Assembly (NCBI GenBank): GCA_965363725.1
Contig: CBDTUS010000001.1
Location: forward strand, 14,053-78,052
Origin: JAGLCY01 sp965363725
GTDB taxonomy: Bacteria; Krumholzibacteriota; Krumholzibacteriia; LZORAL124-64-63
Length of the DNA stretch: 64,000 nt
Direction: 5' to 3'
Below the pieces are notes generated by a model. The model was given only the letters and a program-made list of their open reading frames with translations, had not been told where the DNA came from and made no database searches. Made by a program: the position numbers and the translations under genes. This document shows, piece after piece, positions 37,857 through 45,999 of the stretch (position 1 is the stretch's first letter; each line of letters begins with the position of its first letter).

Positions 37857-40238
37857 TCAGCTCATGATGTCCGGGAAAAGGGCCTGCCAAACATCGTCCA
37901 CATGGGCCACGGGGACGAACTCGATCTCTTCCCGCACTTCTTCGGGAATCGTTTCCAGATCCGGTTCGTTGTCCAGCGGGAGGATGATCCGGCGGATACC
38001 CAGACGATGGGCCGCCAGGACTTTTTCGAGCAGACCGCCGATGGCCAGCACGGCGCCGGTCAGGGTGATCTCCCCGGTCATGGCCGTCCGCCGGTCCACG
38101 GACTTGTTCACCAGCAGGGACAGCAGCACGGTCGCCATGGCAATGCCGGCGCTGGGTCCGTCCTTGGGCACGGCCCCGGCCGGCAGATGGATATGGACAT
38201 CTCTCTCAGTGAAGAATTCCCGATATTCCTCCCGGGCGCCGAAGCGATTGCGAAGGTAGCTGTAGGCGGCCATGGCCGATTCCTGCATCACGCTGCCCAC
38301 CTGTCCGGTCAGCTTCAGCTGGCCGCGTCCGCCCGGCATGGACAGGCCTTCGATGTAGAGGATACGCCCGCCGACCTGGGTCCAGGCCAGCCCCGTGACC
38401 ACCCCCACCTTGAGGTGTCGGCGAAGCCGGTCGCCCGTATAGCTCGGCGCGCCGAGGTATTCCTCGAGGTTGTTGGCCCCGACGGTCTGCCGTTTCTTCT
38501 TTCCCTTGGCCACATCGGTGGCGACCCTGCGGCAGACGGAGCCGATCTCCCGCTCCAGGTTCCGCACCCCGGCCTCCCGGGTGTGGTCCTCCACGATCCG
38601 CATCAAGCCGGCGTCGGTGAAACGGATGTACTTCCCGGACAGGCCGTTTTCCTCTATCTGCCGGGGCATCAGGTACCGCTTGGCGATCTGTAGTTTTTCA
38701 AGGTTGGTGTAACCCGGAAGCTGGATGACTTCCATCCTGTCCAGCAGGGGCCGGGGAATGGTGTCGAGCATGTTCGCCGTGGTGATGAACATGACGTTGG
38801 ACAGATCGAAGGGCAGGGTCAGGTAGTGGTCGGTGAAATTGCTGTTCTGCTCCGGGTCGAGAACCTCGAGCAGGGCGCTGGCGGGGTCGCCGCGGAAGTC
38901 CTGTCCCAGCTTGTCGATCTCGTCCAGCATGAACACGGGATTGTTGGTGCCGCATTCCTTGATGCCGGTGATGATCCGGCCGGGCATCGAACCCACGTAG
39001 GTGCGCCGGTGGCCACGGATCTCCGCCTCGTCCCGCATGCCGCCCAGGGAGAAGCGGAAGAATTTGCGCCCCACCGCTTCGGCGATGCTCCGGCCCAGGG
39101 AGGTCTTGCCAACGCCCGGAGGTCCGGACAGACAGAGGATCGGCCCGCGGTGATTATCCTTCAGCTTGCGCACCGCCAGGTACTGGATGATCCGTTCCTT
39201 GACGTCCTCCAGGCCGTAGTGATCGCGCTCGAGAATCTCCTCGGCGCGTTTGAGGTTCAGCTTGTCGTCGCTGCTGATGTTCCAGGGCAGGTCCAGCAGC
39301 CAGTCGAGGTAGGTCTTGCTGACGGTGTACTCGCTGGCGCCGGGAGACATCCGGGCGAGCCGGTCCAGTTCGCGGTCGGCCGCCATCTGCACCTTCTCGG
39401 GAAAATCCGCCTCGGCGATTCTTTCCCGCAGCTCGTCGAGTTCGACGGATCCTTCGTCGACCTCGCCCAGCTCGCGCTGAATGGCCTTGAGTTGCTGGCG
39501 CAGGTAGTATTCGCGCTGGTCCTTGTCGATGGACTTGCGCACATGGGTCTGGAGCTTCTGCCCCAGTTCGAGAACATCCAGTTCGCGCATCACCGTCTTG
39601 GAGAGCAGCTGCAGCCGTTTGCGGGGAGACTTCTCCTCCAGCATCTTCTGCTTCTCACCGACTTCCACGTCCAGGTTGGTGGCGATGAGATCGGCCAACC
39701 GCCCGGGGTCGTCGATGTTCATCACCACGACCTTGAGCTCTTCGCTGAGGGTTTCGCTGGCGTCGATGATCTTCATGAAGTTATTGGCCACGCCCCGCAT
39801 GTAGGCCAGGGTGCGGGAATCGTCCTGGATGTCCTCCTCGATCAGTTCGACGCTGGCCAGCATGTAGGGATCGGTTTCCAGGAACTTCTTGATCCGGCAG
39901 CGGGCGATCCCCTGCCCCAGCAGCCTCATGCTGCCGTCGGGGAAGCGCAGCATCTTCTGGATCTTGACCGCCGTGCCGACCCGGTAGATGAGGTCGGGAT
40001 CGTCGATGTCCTCCGCTTCATCTTCGTCGATGTCGCGCTGGGAGAAAGCACCCAGGATCTTGTGGCCAGCCAGGCAGTCGTCGGCCAGCTTGACCAGATT
40101 GGCGTCACTCAGAACCAGGGGCACCATCATGGCCGGAAAAATCACGGCCTCGCTGATGGGCAGAATGGGCATTTCCTGAGGCAGCAGGATTTCCCCCGTA
40201 TGATCCAGCTCCATGAGATCCTGGTCGTTGTCCGCCAT
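37857..40238 (-). CDS. lon: ATP-dependent protease Lon
   Basis: This AAA+ serine protease degrades damaged and regulatory proteins. The 793 residues hold the N-terminal LAN domain (PILPISEAVIFPAMMVPL), a coiled coil (about 190-310), Walker A GPPGVGKTS and Walker B VFMLDEIDK. The Ser-Lys dyad is S696 in KDGPSAGIA and K739 in GGLLEKVLAA, with the same 43-residue spacing as E. coli. ATG 40238 has GGAGCTGGAG upstream. Its leader holds three 19-bp tandem repeats; hsp20 lies just upstream. Confidence 0.97.
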   Translation of the reverse strand: MADNDQDLMELDHTGEILLPQEMPILPISEAVIFPAMMVPLVLSDANLVKLADDCLAGHKILGAFSQRDIDEDEAEDIDDPDLIYRVGTAVKIQKMLRFPDGSMRLLGQGIARCRIKKFLETDPYMLASVELIEEDIQDDSRTLAYMRGVANNFMKIIDASETLSEELKVVVMNIDDPGRLADLIATNLDVEVGEKQKMLEEKSPRKRLQLLSKTVMRELDVLELGQKLQTHVRKSIDKDQREYYLRQQLKAIQRELGEVDEGSVELDELRERIAEADFPEKVQMAADRELDRLARMSPGASEYTVSKTYLDWLLDLPWNISSDDKLNLKRAEEILERDHYGLEDVKERIIQYLAVRKLKDNHRGPILCLSGPPGVGKTSLGRSIAEAVGRKFFRFSLGGMRDEAEIRGHRRTYVGSMPGRIITGIKECGTNNPVFMLDEIDKLGQDFRGDPASALLEVLDPEQNSNFTDHYLTLPFDLSNVMFITTANMLDTIPRPLLDRMEVIQLPGYTNLEKLQIAKRYLMPRQIEENGLSGKYIRFTDAGLMRIVEDHTREAGVRNLEREIGSVCRRVATDVAKGKKKRQTVGANNLEEYLGAPSYTGDRLRRHLKVGVVTGLAWTQVGGRILYIEGLSMPGGRGQLKLTGQVGSVMQESAMAAYSYLRNRFGAREEYREFFTERDVHIHLPAGAVPKDGPSAGIAMATVLLSLLVNKSVDRRTAMTGEITLTGAVLAIGGLLEKVLAAHRLGIRRIILPLDNEPDLETIPEEVREEIEFVPVAHVDDVWQALFPDIMS

Positions 40239-40297
40239 GTAGCTCCAGCTCCTTCGTCTGATGAGGGCGCCGCGGGCGCCGTTCCTGTTCTCTCAGA

Positions 40298-40354
40298 GCG
40301 TTCCGGATATCTCAACGCGTTCCGGATATCTCAACGCGTTCCGGATATCTCAAC
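40298..40354. repeat. Three perfect 19-bp tandem repeats between hsp20 and lon
   Basis: The unit GCGTTCCGGATATCTCAAC occurs at 40298-40316, 40317-40335 and 40336-40354 without change. It contains GATATC. The copy nearest hsp20 includes the hsp20 stop codon. On the minus strand the array ends 59 nt before the lon start. Confidence 0.97.
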
Positions 40355-40784
40355 GATTGATGGCAATTTGCCGTCTGTCCCCCGACCCGCCGGTCCCCTT
40401 GGCGAACGTCACGTAGAGAAATCCGTTCATGTACTTGGCTGCGGCGCTGGCAGGGTCGACCGGAACCGTGATCGCCACGCGCCGGACAAAAGGCCCGACG
40501 TTGATTTCCATGTTGTGGAAATGCTTCTTGCCCGGCACCGCGGATTCCCGGCGGATTCCCCGGATGACCAGGCTCTTCTCGTCGGCCAGGACTTCGATCT
40601 GGGCCGGGTCCATCCCCGCCAGGTCGACCTGGACGATAAATTCGCCGTCGGTCTCGTAGGCGTCCATGGCGGGCCGCCAGCACATCTCGTTTTCCCCGGG
40701 AATGACCCCGCCCTTCTGGGCGTAGGAGGTCACCAGGATCTCGAAGATCTCCTCCAGGTCGCCTGTCTTGTCCCGTCTACTCAT
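40350..40784 (-). CDS. Small heat shock protein, Hsp20/alpha-crystallin family
   Basis: This ATP-independent holdase has 144 residues from ATG 40784 (GAGGCG upstream). The alpha-crystallin domain covers about residues 38-135, with PAMDAYETDGEFIVQVDLAGM and the FLYVTFAKG strand. The C-terminal IxI motif (QIAI) used for oligomer packing is present at the very end. It precedes lon, a natural heat-shock pair. The longer upstream open frame lies in the ImuB-like gene in another frame and was rejected. Confidence 0.92.
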   Translation of the reverse strand: MSRRDKTGDLEEIFEILVTSYAQKGGVIPGENEMCWRPAMDAYETDGEFIVQVDLAGMDPAQIEVLADEKSLVIRGIRRESAVPGKKHFHNMEINVGPFVRRVAITVPVDPASAAAKYMNGFLYVTFAKGTGGSGDRRQIAINR

Positions 40785-40830
40785 TTTCGCCTCTATCGAT
40801 GGCCTGAACGGTAATACTTGAATGGGGGCT

Positions 40831-40859
40831 ATGCTACTGCGCAGGACCGTGACCGTCAA
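40831..40859 (-). promoter_or_regulatory. Candidate promoter for hsp20(-lon)
   Basis: On the minus strand TTGACG (40854-40859), a 17-nt spacer and TAGCAT (40831-40836) lie 47 nt before the hsp20 ATG and touch the end of the ImuB-like gene. A CCCCCATT stretch just downstream recalls a sigma32 -10, but no matching -35 is seen. Confidence 0.48.
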
Positions 40860-41911
40860 CCAAACCCCTTCTCCGACGGGGACCGCCCCTCGCCGGGACC
40901 GTACCATTGGGCACCCAATCCGCTGAGCAGATCCTCGCTGGCCAGACCCAGACCATGACCGGAAGGCCCACGGCAGCGTCTCATGGCCTCCGCCAGACGC
41001 CTGTCGGCCTCGTCCGCCCAAAAAAGATGCCCCTGCGGCGGGGCCGTCGCCGTCGGGGTTTCGGCGCCCAGCTCCAGTCCCAACACACCCTTGCGCCGGA
41101 CAGGCAGCCGGGACCAGAGGGTGTCGATCAGACCGAGCCAGGATTTCCAACCGGCGTGATCGCGACCCCGCAGGTAAGCCTCATCGGGCCGTCCCTCGGG
41201 TCGGAAAGCCGTCAGGCGCCACCTCCCGCCGCCGACGGGGCCACCCGGACAAATGGTCAGTGCCCGCACGGCCAAGCCTCGGAGCATGGCGGCTGTCACC
41301 GATTCGGACAAGGCCGGGCGCGCCAGGCGAAGGCCGACCACCAGGACAAGGGACCCGCGATTCGGCCCTGTTCCCTTTTCCCAATCCAGGTGCGAAACTC
41401 CCTGGCGTCCCCAGGCTTCGTCGGCCAGGCGGGTGGCACCGACGCCGAATACCGACCGCAACAGAGCCGGCGGCACCACCTGGAGATCACCCAGCGTCCG
41501 TACCCCCAGGTGGATGAGCCGATGGACGAACGAGCTCTGCCCAGGTAGGAATTTTATGGGGAAAGGAGAGAGGAAAACGGATACTTGGTCGGGCACGACG
41601 CCCAGAATTCCGCCCCCGGCCCGGGCCGCCGTCAGGGAGGCCAGCCGAGCCGCCAATCGCGTGGGAGCCGCTCCGCCACCCAGTATTCCAGCGGCGCCCC
41701 TGGCCAGGGAACCGATCCGGGCGGCCCCATCCAATCCAGGTCCGTACAGTCGGTCCGTCCCGCTCAGGTCCAGGAAGGCGCCCGATGAAGCCAGTTCCCA
41801 GGAAGGCGTGGTGCGGCGGCAAAAATCGGCCAGAGCCTGGCCCGGTTCCGAGGCACTCTCCCGGCCTGGTTCGCAGTCCACCCGCAGGTGCAGGATATAG
41901 GGCCGGGCCAT
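40856..41911 (-). CDS. Shortened, apparently inactive Y-family DNA polymerase (ImuB-like)
   Basis: This is a relative of ImuB/DinB translesion polymerases next to lexA. ATG 41911 has GAGGAAAG upstream and gives 351 residues; the longer frame lies inside lexA. The usual N-terminal DxDxFFAxVE motif is reduced to RVDCEPGRES. The catalytic SIDEAFLD block reads ASSGAFLDLSGTDRLYG at only about residue 40-56 instead of about 100, so both acidic residues and some 50 residues of the palm are lost. The helix-hairpin-helix thumb (LIHLGVRTLGDLQVVPPALL) and a little-finger-like region remain. ImuB is also non-catalytic and bridges DnaE2 and the beta clamp; no imuA or dnaE2 is seen here. Confidence 0.72.
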   Translation of the reverse strand: MARPYILHLRVDCEPGRESASEPGQALADFCRRTTPSWELASSGAFLDLSGTDRLYGPGLDGAARIGSLARGAAGILGGGAAPTRLAARLASLTAARAGGGILGVVPDQVSVFLSPFPIKFLPGQSSFVHRLIHLGVRTLGDLQVVPPALLRSVFGVGATRLADEAWGRQGVSHLDWEKGTGPNRGSLVLVVGLRLARPALSESVTAAMLRGLAVRALTICPGGPVGGGRWRLTAFRPEGRPDEAYLRGRDHAGWKSWLGLIDTLWSRLPVRRKGVLGLELGAETPTATAPPQGHLFWADEADRRLAEAMRRCRGPSGHGLGLASEDLLSGLGAQWYGPGEGRSPSEKGFG

Positions 41912-41930
41912 CTGTGCTTTCCTCGGACAA

Positions 41931-42542
41931 TCAGGAAAACCGGCGCAGGACCCCGATGACCACACCCTGGACCTGCACCCGGTCTTCCGGGAGCATAAGA
42001 ACCGGCACGGCGGGATTGGCGGGTTGCAACCGCACCTGGGCGCCTTCCCGGAAATACTGTTTGACGGTGACGGAATCCCCGTCCACCAGGGCGATGATGG
42101 TTTCCCCGTTGCGGGCCGTTTCACGGGCCTCGACAACCACGGTATCCCCGTCACGGATCTGTTCCTCGATCATGGAATCGCCCCGCACTCGCAAGGCAAA
42201 GGTCCGGCCCTTGCCCAGCCATTCCTCGGGCAGGTTGATATCCTCCTGGTCGTCCAGGGCTTCGATAGGCAGGCCCGCCGCGACGGTCCCCAGCAGGGGA
42301 ATCCGCGCCATGCCTCGCGGGCCATCGCCCCTCCCAACGACCTCCAGGTCCCGGCTGGCGTTCCGGCGGCCTCTTTCCAGATAACCCTTGTCCACCAGAT
42401 TGCTGATGTGTTTATGGACGGTGGCCACGGAAGAGAGCCCGAATTTTCCCCCGATCTCCTGCAGGGTAGGGGCATACCCCCGGTTGTCGGTGTACTCGGA
42501 AATGTAGGCGAGAATTTCCGCCTGTCTCGGAGTCAGTCCCAT
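41931..42542 (-). CDS. lexA: SOS repressor LexA
   Basis: It represses SOS genes and self-cleaves with RecA-ssDNA. The 203 residues hold an N-terminal winged helix (MGLTPRQAEILAYI; APTLQEIGGKFGLSS), the cleavage site Ala89-Gly90 in TVAAGLP, catalytic Ser123 in GDSMIEEQ and Lys161 in SVTVKQY. AGGAGG precedes the start. Four 18-19 bp repeats lie 41-113 nt upstream of the ATG. The ImuB-like gene follows by 19 nt, so both are probably co-transcribed under SOS control. Confidence 0.96.
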   Translation of the reverse strand: MGLTPRQAEILAYISEYTDNRGYAPTLQEIGGKFGLSSVATVHKHISNLVDKGYLERGRRNASRDLEVVGRGDGPRGMARIPLLGTVAAGLPIEALDDQEDINLPEEWLGKGRTFALRVRGDSMIEEQIRDGDTVVVEARETARNGETIIALVDGDSVTVKQYFREGAQVRLQPANPAVPVLMLPEDRVQVQGVVIGVLRRFS

Positions 42543-42582
42543 TTATCGCCTCCTGCGAAAGTGACCACGGCGGGCCGGTCAA

Positions 42583-42655
42583 GTGTCGACAACCGTTTCA
42601 GTGTCGACAACCGTTTCAGTGTCGGACAACCATTTCAGTGTCGACAACCGTTTGA
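42583..42655. repeat. Four tandem 18-19 bp repeats upstream of lexA
   Basis: The unit GTGTCGACAACCGTTTCA is perfect at 42583-42600 and 42601-42618. The copy at 42619-42637 has an inserted G and one substitution, and the copy at 42638-42655 ends GA. Each holds a dyad, TGTCGACA or TGTC-G-GACA. It lies between lexA and the PfkB-family gene, where an operator would be expected. Confidence 0.95.
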
Positions 42656-42736
42656 CCACACATTAGACGAAAAATTAGCGAAAGTCCAGCGAAAATTAAG
42701 GAAAAACGGGGCCCATGAGGAGGGAGCATCGGCGGA

Positions 42737-43708
42737 TCATTTTTTGGCCCGACCAGCCCTGGCCATAACGGCAGCTTCGGGGACCCTGGATCCGGCAGCC
42801 AGCAGGCGCACCACTTCCGAATGATTGGGCAGACCCCGTCGACCGCCCCAGTCACGGCACTTGAGTCCCGCCACGGCGCATCCCCATTCCAGGCAGGAGG
42901 CGAAACCGAGCCCACCGGCCAGGGCGAAGGCGTATCCGGCGTGGAAGGCATCTCCCGCGCCGGTGGTGTCCTGGACCGGAACGTCGAAGGCCGCCACCGG
43001 CAACGGTTGGTCATCCTGCAGGCCGAGGACTCCTTCTCCGCCGAAGGTCATGGCCACCCGAAGGGGGCCCAGGTCCCTCAGGGCACGCAGCGCCTCCAGG
43101 GGAGACTCGCAGCCTGTCAGTTCAGGAGCGAAATTCCGGGAACTGACCACATCGGTGCAGACTGCCGCCAATTCGTGGGATCCACTTCGGACGGATCCGG
43201 CGTCCATCACCACCGGCAGACCCCGCTCGCGTGCGTACCGGGCCAGGCGTAACGATAGCTCGATCTCATGGCCGTCGGTGTAGAGCAGATCGATTCCATC
43301 CAGCACCCGTGGTTCGGCCAGCTTGGCATCCAGATGAGGCACGTCACCGCGAGACCAGAAAATGGTGCGCTGGGCCAGGGCTTCATCCACCAGTGAGACG
43401 GCCTTGGGACTCTCATGCCCCACCAGGGTCGGACAAAGGGAAAGATCCACCCCGGCTTCTTCGAGTTCGCCACGCTGAAGCCGGCCAGGCAGATCGTCGG
43501 TCAAGGGGGTCATCAGGCACACCTCGGCACCCAGCCGCGAGAGCGCCACGGCGGCCGTCGCAGCGGGCCCGCCTCCGCCCATGACGATCGGGCCGGCGGC
43601 AACCTTTTCGTCCGGGACCGGGTACCCGTCCACCGGCACGATCACGTCGAAAGCATTGTAGCCCACGACCAGAATGCGAGGTACCGTAGAAGCAGCATCG
43701 GTGACCAC
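42737..43708 (-). CDS. PfkB-family carbohydrate/nucleoside kinase
   Basis: This ribokinase-fold enzyme phosphorylates a sugar or nucleoside hydroxyl with ATP. GTG 43708 has AAGGAGGG 5 nt upstream and gives 323 residues. The substrate-side motif GGGGPAATAAVALSRLG (about 47-63) and the catalytic DTTGAGDAFHAGYA with its Asp are intact. The substrate is unknown. It is divergent from the HIT gene and precedes lexA. Confidence 0.88.
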   Translation of the reverse strand: MVTDAASTVPRILVVGYNAFDVIVPVDGYPVPDEKVAAGPIVMGGGGPAATAAVALSRLGAEVCLMTPLTDDLPGRLQRGELEEAGVDLSLCPTLVGHESPKAVSLVDEALAQRTIFWSRGDVPHLDAKLAEPRVLDGIDLLYTDGHEIELSLRLARYARERGLPVVMDAGSVRSGSHELAAVCTDVVSSRNFAPELTGCESPLEALRALRDLGPLRVAMTFGGEGVLGLQDDQPLPVAAFDVPVQDTTGAGDAFHAGYAFALAGGLGFASCLEWGCAVAGLKCRDWGGRRGLPNHSEVVRLLAAGSRVPEAAVMARAGRAKK

Positions 43709-43800
43709 GAAACCCTCCTTGTCCGTCTGGATGGCACCATGATAGGGTGACTCGAGCTGAAGAAACCCCGGGCGCTTCGCCCCCACCGGAAGAGGACGAG

Positions 43801-44145
43801 ATGGGCACCTGTCTTTTCTGCGACATAGCCGCGGGCAACATACCATGCACCGAAGTCCACAACGACGAAAACTTCCTGGCCTTCCGGGACATCGACCCCA
43901 AGGCCCCCACCCATATCCTGGTCATCCCCCGCCGTCATGTCACCGGCCTTGCGGCCTTGACCGAAAGGGACGAGGTCATGGCCGGCGGCCTGATCATGAC
44001 CGCGACGAAAATCGCAGCCGACGAGGGGTTGGCCGAAGGGGGATACCGATTTGTCATCAATGACGGCAATGACGGCGGCCAGTCGGTGGGGCATCTGCAC
44101 CTGCATATCCTGGGGGGCCGCGCCCTCGGCTGGCCCCCGGGTTGA
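43801..44145 (+). CDS. HIT-family (HINT-like) nucleotide hydrolase
   Basis: This 114-residue protein hydrolyses purine phosphoramidates or similar nucleotides. ATG 43801 has GAGGACG upstream. FCDIAAGNIPC starts the fold, and SVGHLHLHILGGR is the histidine triad that forms the AMP-His intermediate. One of only two plus-strand genes, it is transcribed divergently from the kinase and converges with the metalloprotease gene. No clear terminator is seen between them. Confidence 0.94.
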   Translation: MGTCLFCDIAAGNIPCTEVHNDENFLAFRDIDPKAPTHILVIPRRHVTGLAALTERDEVMAGGLIMTATKIAADEGLAEGGYRFVINDGNDGGQSVGHLHLHILGGRALGWPPG

Positions 44146-44262
44146 CTTTCCAGCAGGATAAAAAAAACCCGGCCACAGCCGAGTCCATTGCCAATCGTCC
44201 ATCATCAGCCGGACCACCTGGTCAACGCACGCACGCCCTGATTCCGAAATACTTGACCCCGG

Positions 44263-45936
44263 CTACCTGAACGGCGATGGAGAAAAATCTACCCTTCCGG
44301 ATGTATAGTCCGAAAGGTTGGCACCCTGGAGAATGTTACGAATGGCGCGCACGGCCCGGCGTTCATCCAGATGGATGGGCTCAAGGCGATTCATGGCTCC
44401 AACACCACCGGCAACCAGCATGAGGTACTCGGAGTTGGCACACTCCGCATGGGCCAGCAGGCCCAGGGTGTGTCCAAGCTCATGCAGAGCGACCCCCTGG
44501 ATCTCCTCGGGCAGATCCAGCGCCGCATCGGTATTGATCCAGACCTGCATCTTTTCGGGAATGACCTCCCCCAGATCGTCACCGGGACCGTTGGGTAACA
44601 GCTGGGAAACCAGGCCGTAATTCTGGGACCTCCATTCAAACAGGAACACGATATTGGCGGCCTCCTCATCGACAGTCCTGACGAAATAGTCGGTCTCGCT
44701 GATCCCCAACAGCGACGCATCCATGCTCATGCGATTGTTCCAGAATTCCATGGCGGCCAGACAGTTCGCTTCAAGGTCGGTTCCCGCGTCGTTCAACCCG
44801 GGGGGAATGAACACCGAGACGGGAAACTCGGCCCATGAATACAGACGTGATTTGTCAGGCGCGCCCTCCACTTCCTTGTTCCGGGTCATGTCGCGCAGGT
44901 ACTCCAGAAAAGACCCTCCCCAGCAGGGATACCCCAGGCCATGCTGAGTGATCAGGGTGATGTCGATGTTGGTGGTATCGTCAGCGATGGAGACAGGGTC
45001 CGTCACGAAATCGTACCAGGACGGCGATGAGGTCCCCACCCGGACCACGTCGATGCTACGGAAGGGCTGGTCGAAGAGGAAGGAACCGCTGCCGTCGGTG
45101 TTGGCCGAACGGACCGGTCCGCTTGTATTCACGATGATCCCCAGCAGCGGTTGGCCCATGTCGTCGCGGACAAGTCCGCCGAGGTACCAGGGGTAGGTGA
45201 TGTCGTGATGCGTGCTGGAGGTCAAGGGCGACAATTGCTGCCGGTCATCCCGTACCCGCACGGCGAACCAGGCCCGCACCCCGGGGCGCATCCCGTGTTC
45301 CGCCTCCGTGAAGACCTCTTCGTAGGTTAGGCTGCTGGGTACATGCGTGACGTTGGCCAGAATGGTCGCCTGGCCCCAGTTGGCCTGGTTGATTCCGCCG
45401 TCGTAGCTCACGGCCACCTGGTATTCGAGGAGCGGGAAGGTGGCGTTGTTGACCCGGCCCCAACTCACCTTGACATCCGCAACCTGTTCCCCGGCCTCCG
45501 CACTAACCAGGGGCACCTCGGGGGGTAGCACCGAGACATCTTCCAGCACGTCGATGACCCAGTAGTAGGTGTCCCGCACGGCGCCGGCGAAAGCGCCCAC
45601 CTTGAGGGTATCGGGCCCCACGGCCGCCGGGACGAAGTTGAAGGTCGTTTCGCGGCCGACCACAGCACCTTGCCGGTACCAGGTCACGTCCAGGGTGGCG
45701 GCCGATGAGCTCCCCACCGAGAAATCCATGGTCTGACTGAGTCGGATCGACTGCCCCTGTCCAAGCGGGGAAAAGGTGATGGTCAGGGGCGGATCGGTCT
45801 CCCCGCCGGGATCGGTGCTGCTGGAGCACCCCGCCTGCATCAGGGCCAGGCCCACGACGGCACACCATACCGTCAGCAAGAAGCTGAAGCCGGTCCGGAC
45901 CTGTCGGGTGGGAATGGGTTTCTGGTCAGGATTCAT
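44263..45936 (-). CDS. Secreted zinc metalloprotease lipoprotein (metzincin type)
   Basis: This 557-residue exported protein carries the lipobox ALMQAGC (Cys about 37). Ig-like and fibronectin-like beta regions cover about 50-260. A carboxypeptidase-regulatory-like segment (YLGGLVRDDMGQPLLGIIV, about 262-330) follows, then a C-terminal protease domain. The zinc site HELGHTLGLLAHA fits HExxHxxGxxH of matrixin/metzincin enzymes, and YLML may form the Met-turn. It probably acts at the cell surface. It pairs with a peptide-binding lipoprotein and a second protease upstream. Confidence 0.85.
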   Translation of the reverse strand: MNPDQKPIPTRQVRTGFSFLLTVWCAVVGLALMQAGCSSSTDPGGETDPPLTITFSPLGQGQSIRLSQTMDFSVGSSSAATLDVTWYRQGAVVGRETTFNFVPAAVGPDTLKVGAFAGAVRDTYYWVIDVLEDVSVLPPEVPLVSAEAGEQVADVKVSWGRVNNATFPLLEYQVAVSYDGGINQANWGQATILANVTHVPSSLTYEEVFTEAEHGMRPGVRAWFAVRVRDDRQQLSPLTSSTHHDITYPWYLGGLVRDDMGQPLLGIIVNTSGPVRSANTDGSGSFLFDQPFRSIDVVRVGTSSPSWYDFVTDPVSIADDTTNIDITLITQHGLGYPCWGGSFLEYLRDMTRNKEVEGAPDKSRLYSWAEFPVSVFIPPGLNDAGTDLEANCLAAMEFWNNRMSMDASLLGISETDYFVRTVDEEAANIVFLFEWRSQNYGLVSQLLPNGPGDDLGEVIPEKMQVWINTDAALDLPEEIQGVALHELGHTLGLLAHAECANSEYLMLVAGGVGAMNRLEPIHLDERRAVRAIRNILQGANLSDYTSGRVDFSPSPFR

Positions 45937-45999
45937 GTTCCCTCAATTTACGAAACAATGGGGATAAGGACAACACCCGGGACAGGGTTGATTCGGTGG

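Noticed and set aside
40267..40281. GGCGCC-CGC-GGCGCC hairpin in the lon leader as a terminator
   Set aside because: The stem is short and no T-run follows; at most a leader structure.
40780..40830. Sigma32 promoter before hsp20
   Set aside because: A CCCCCATT -10-like stretch exists but no CTTGAA-type -35 at the right distance; the sigma70-like pair next to it is better.
42024..42824. Plus-strand frame reading through the lexA repeats (SSVDNRFSVDNRFS...)
   Set aside because: The repeated peptide is only a translation of the DNA repeats; the rest is the antisense of lexA.
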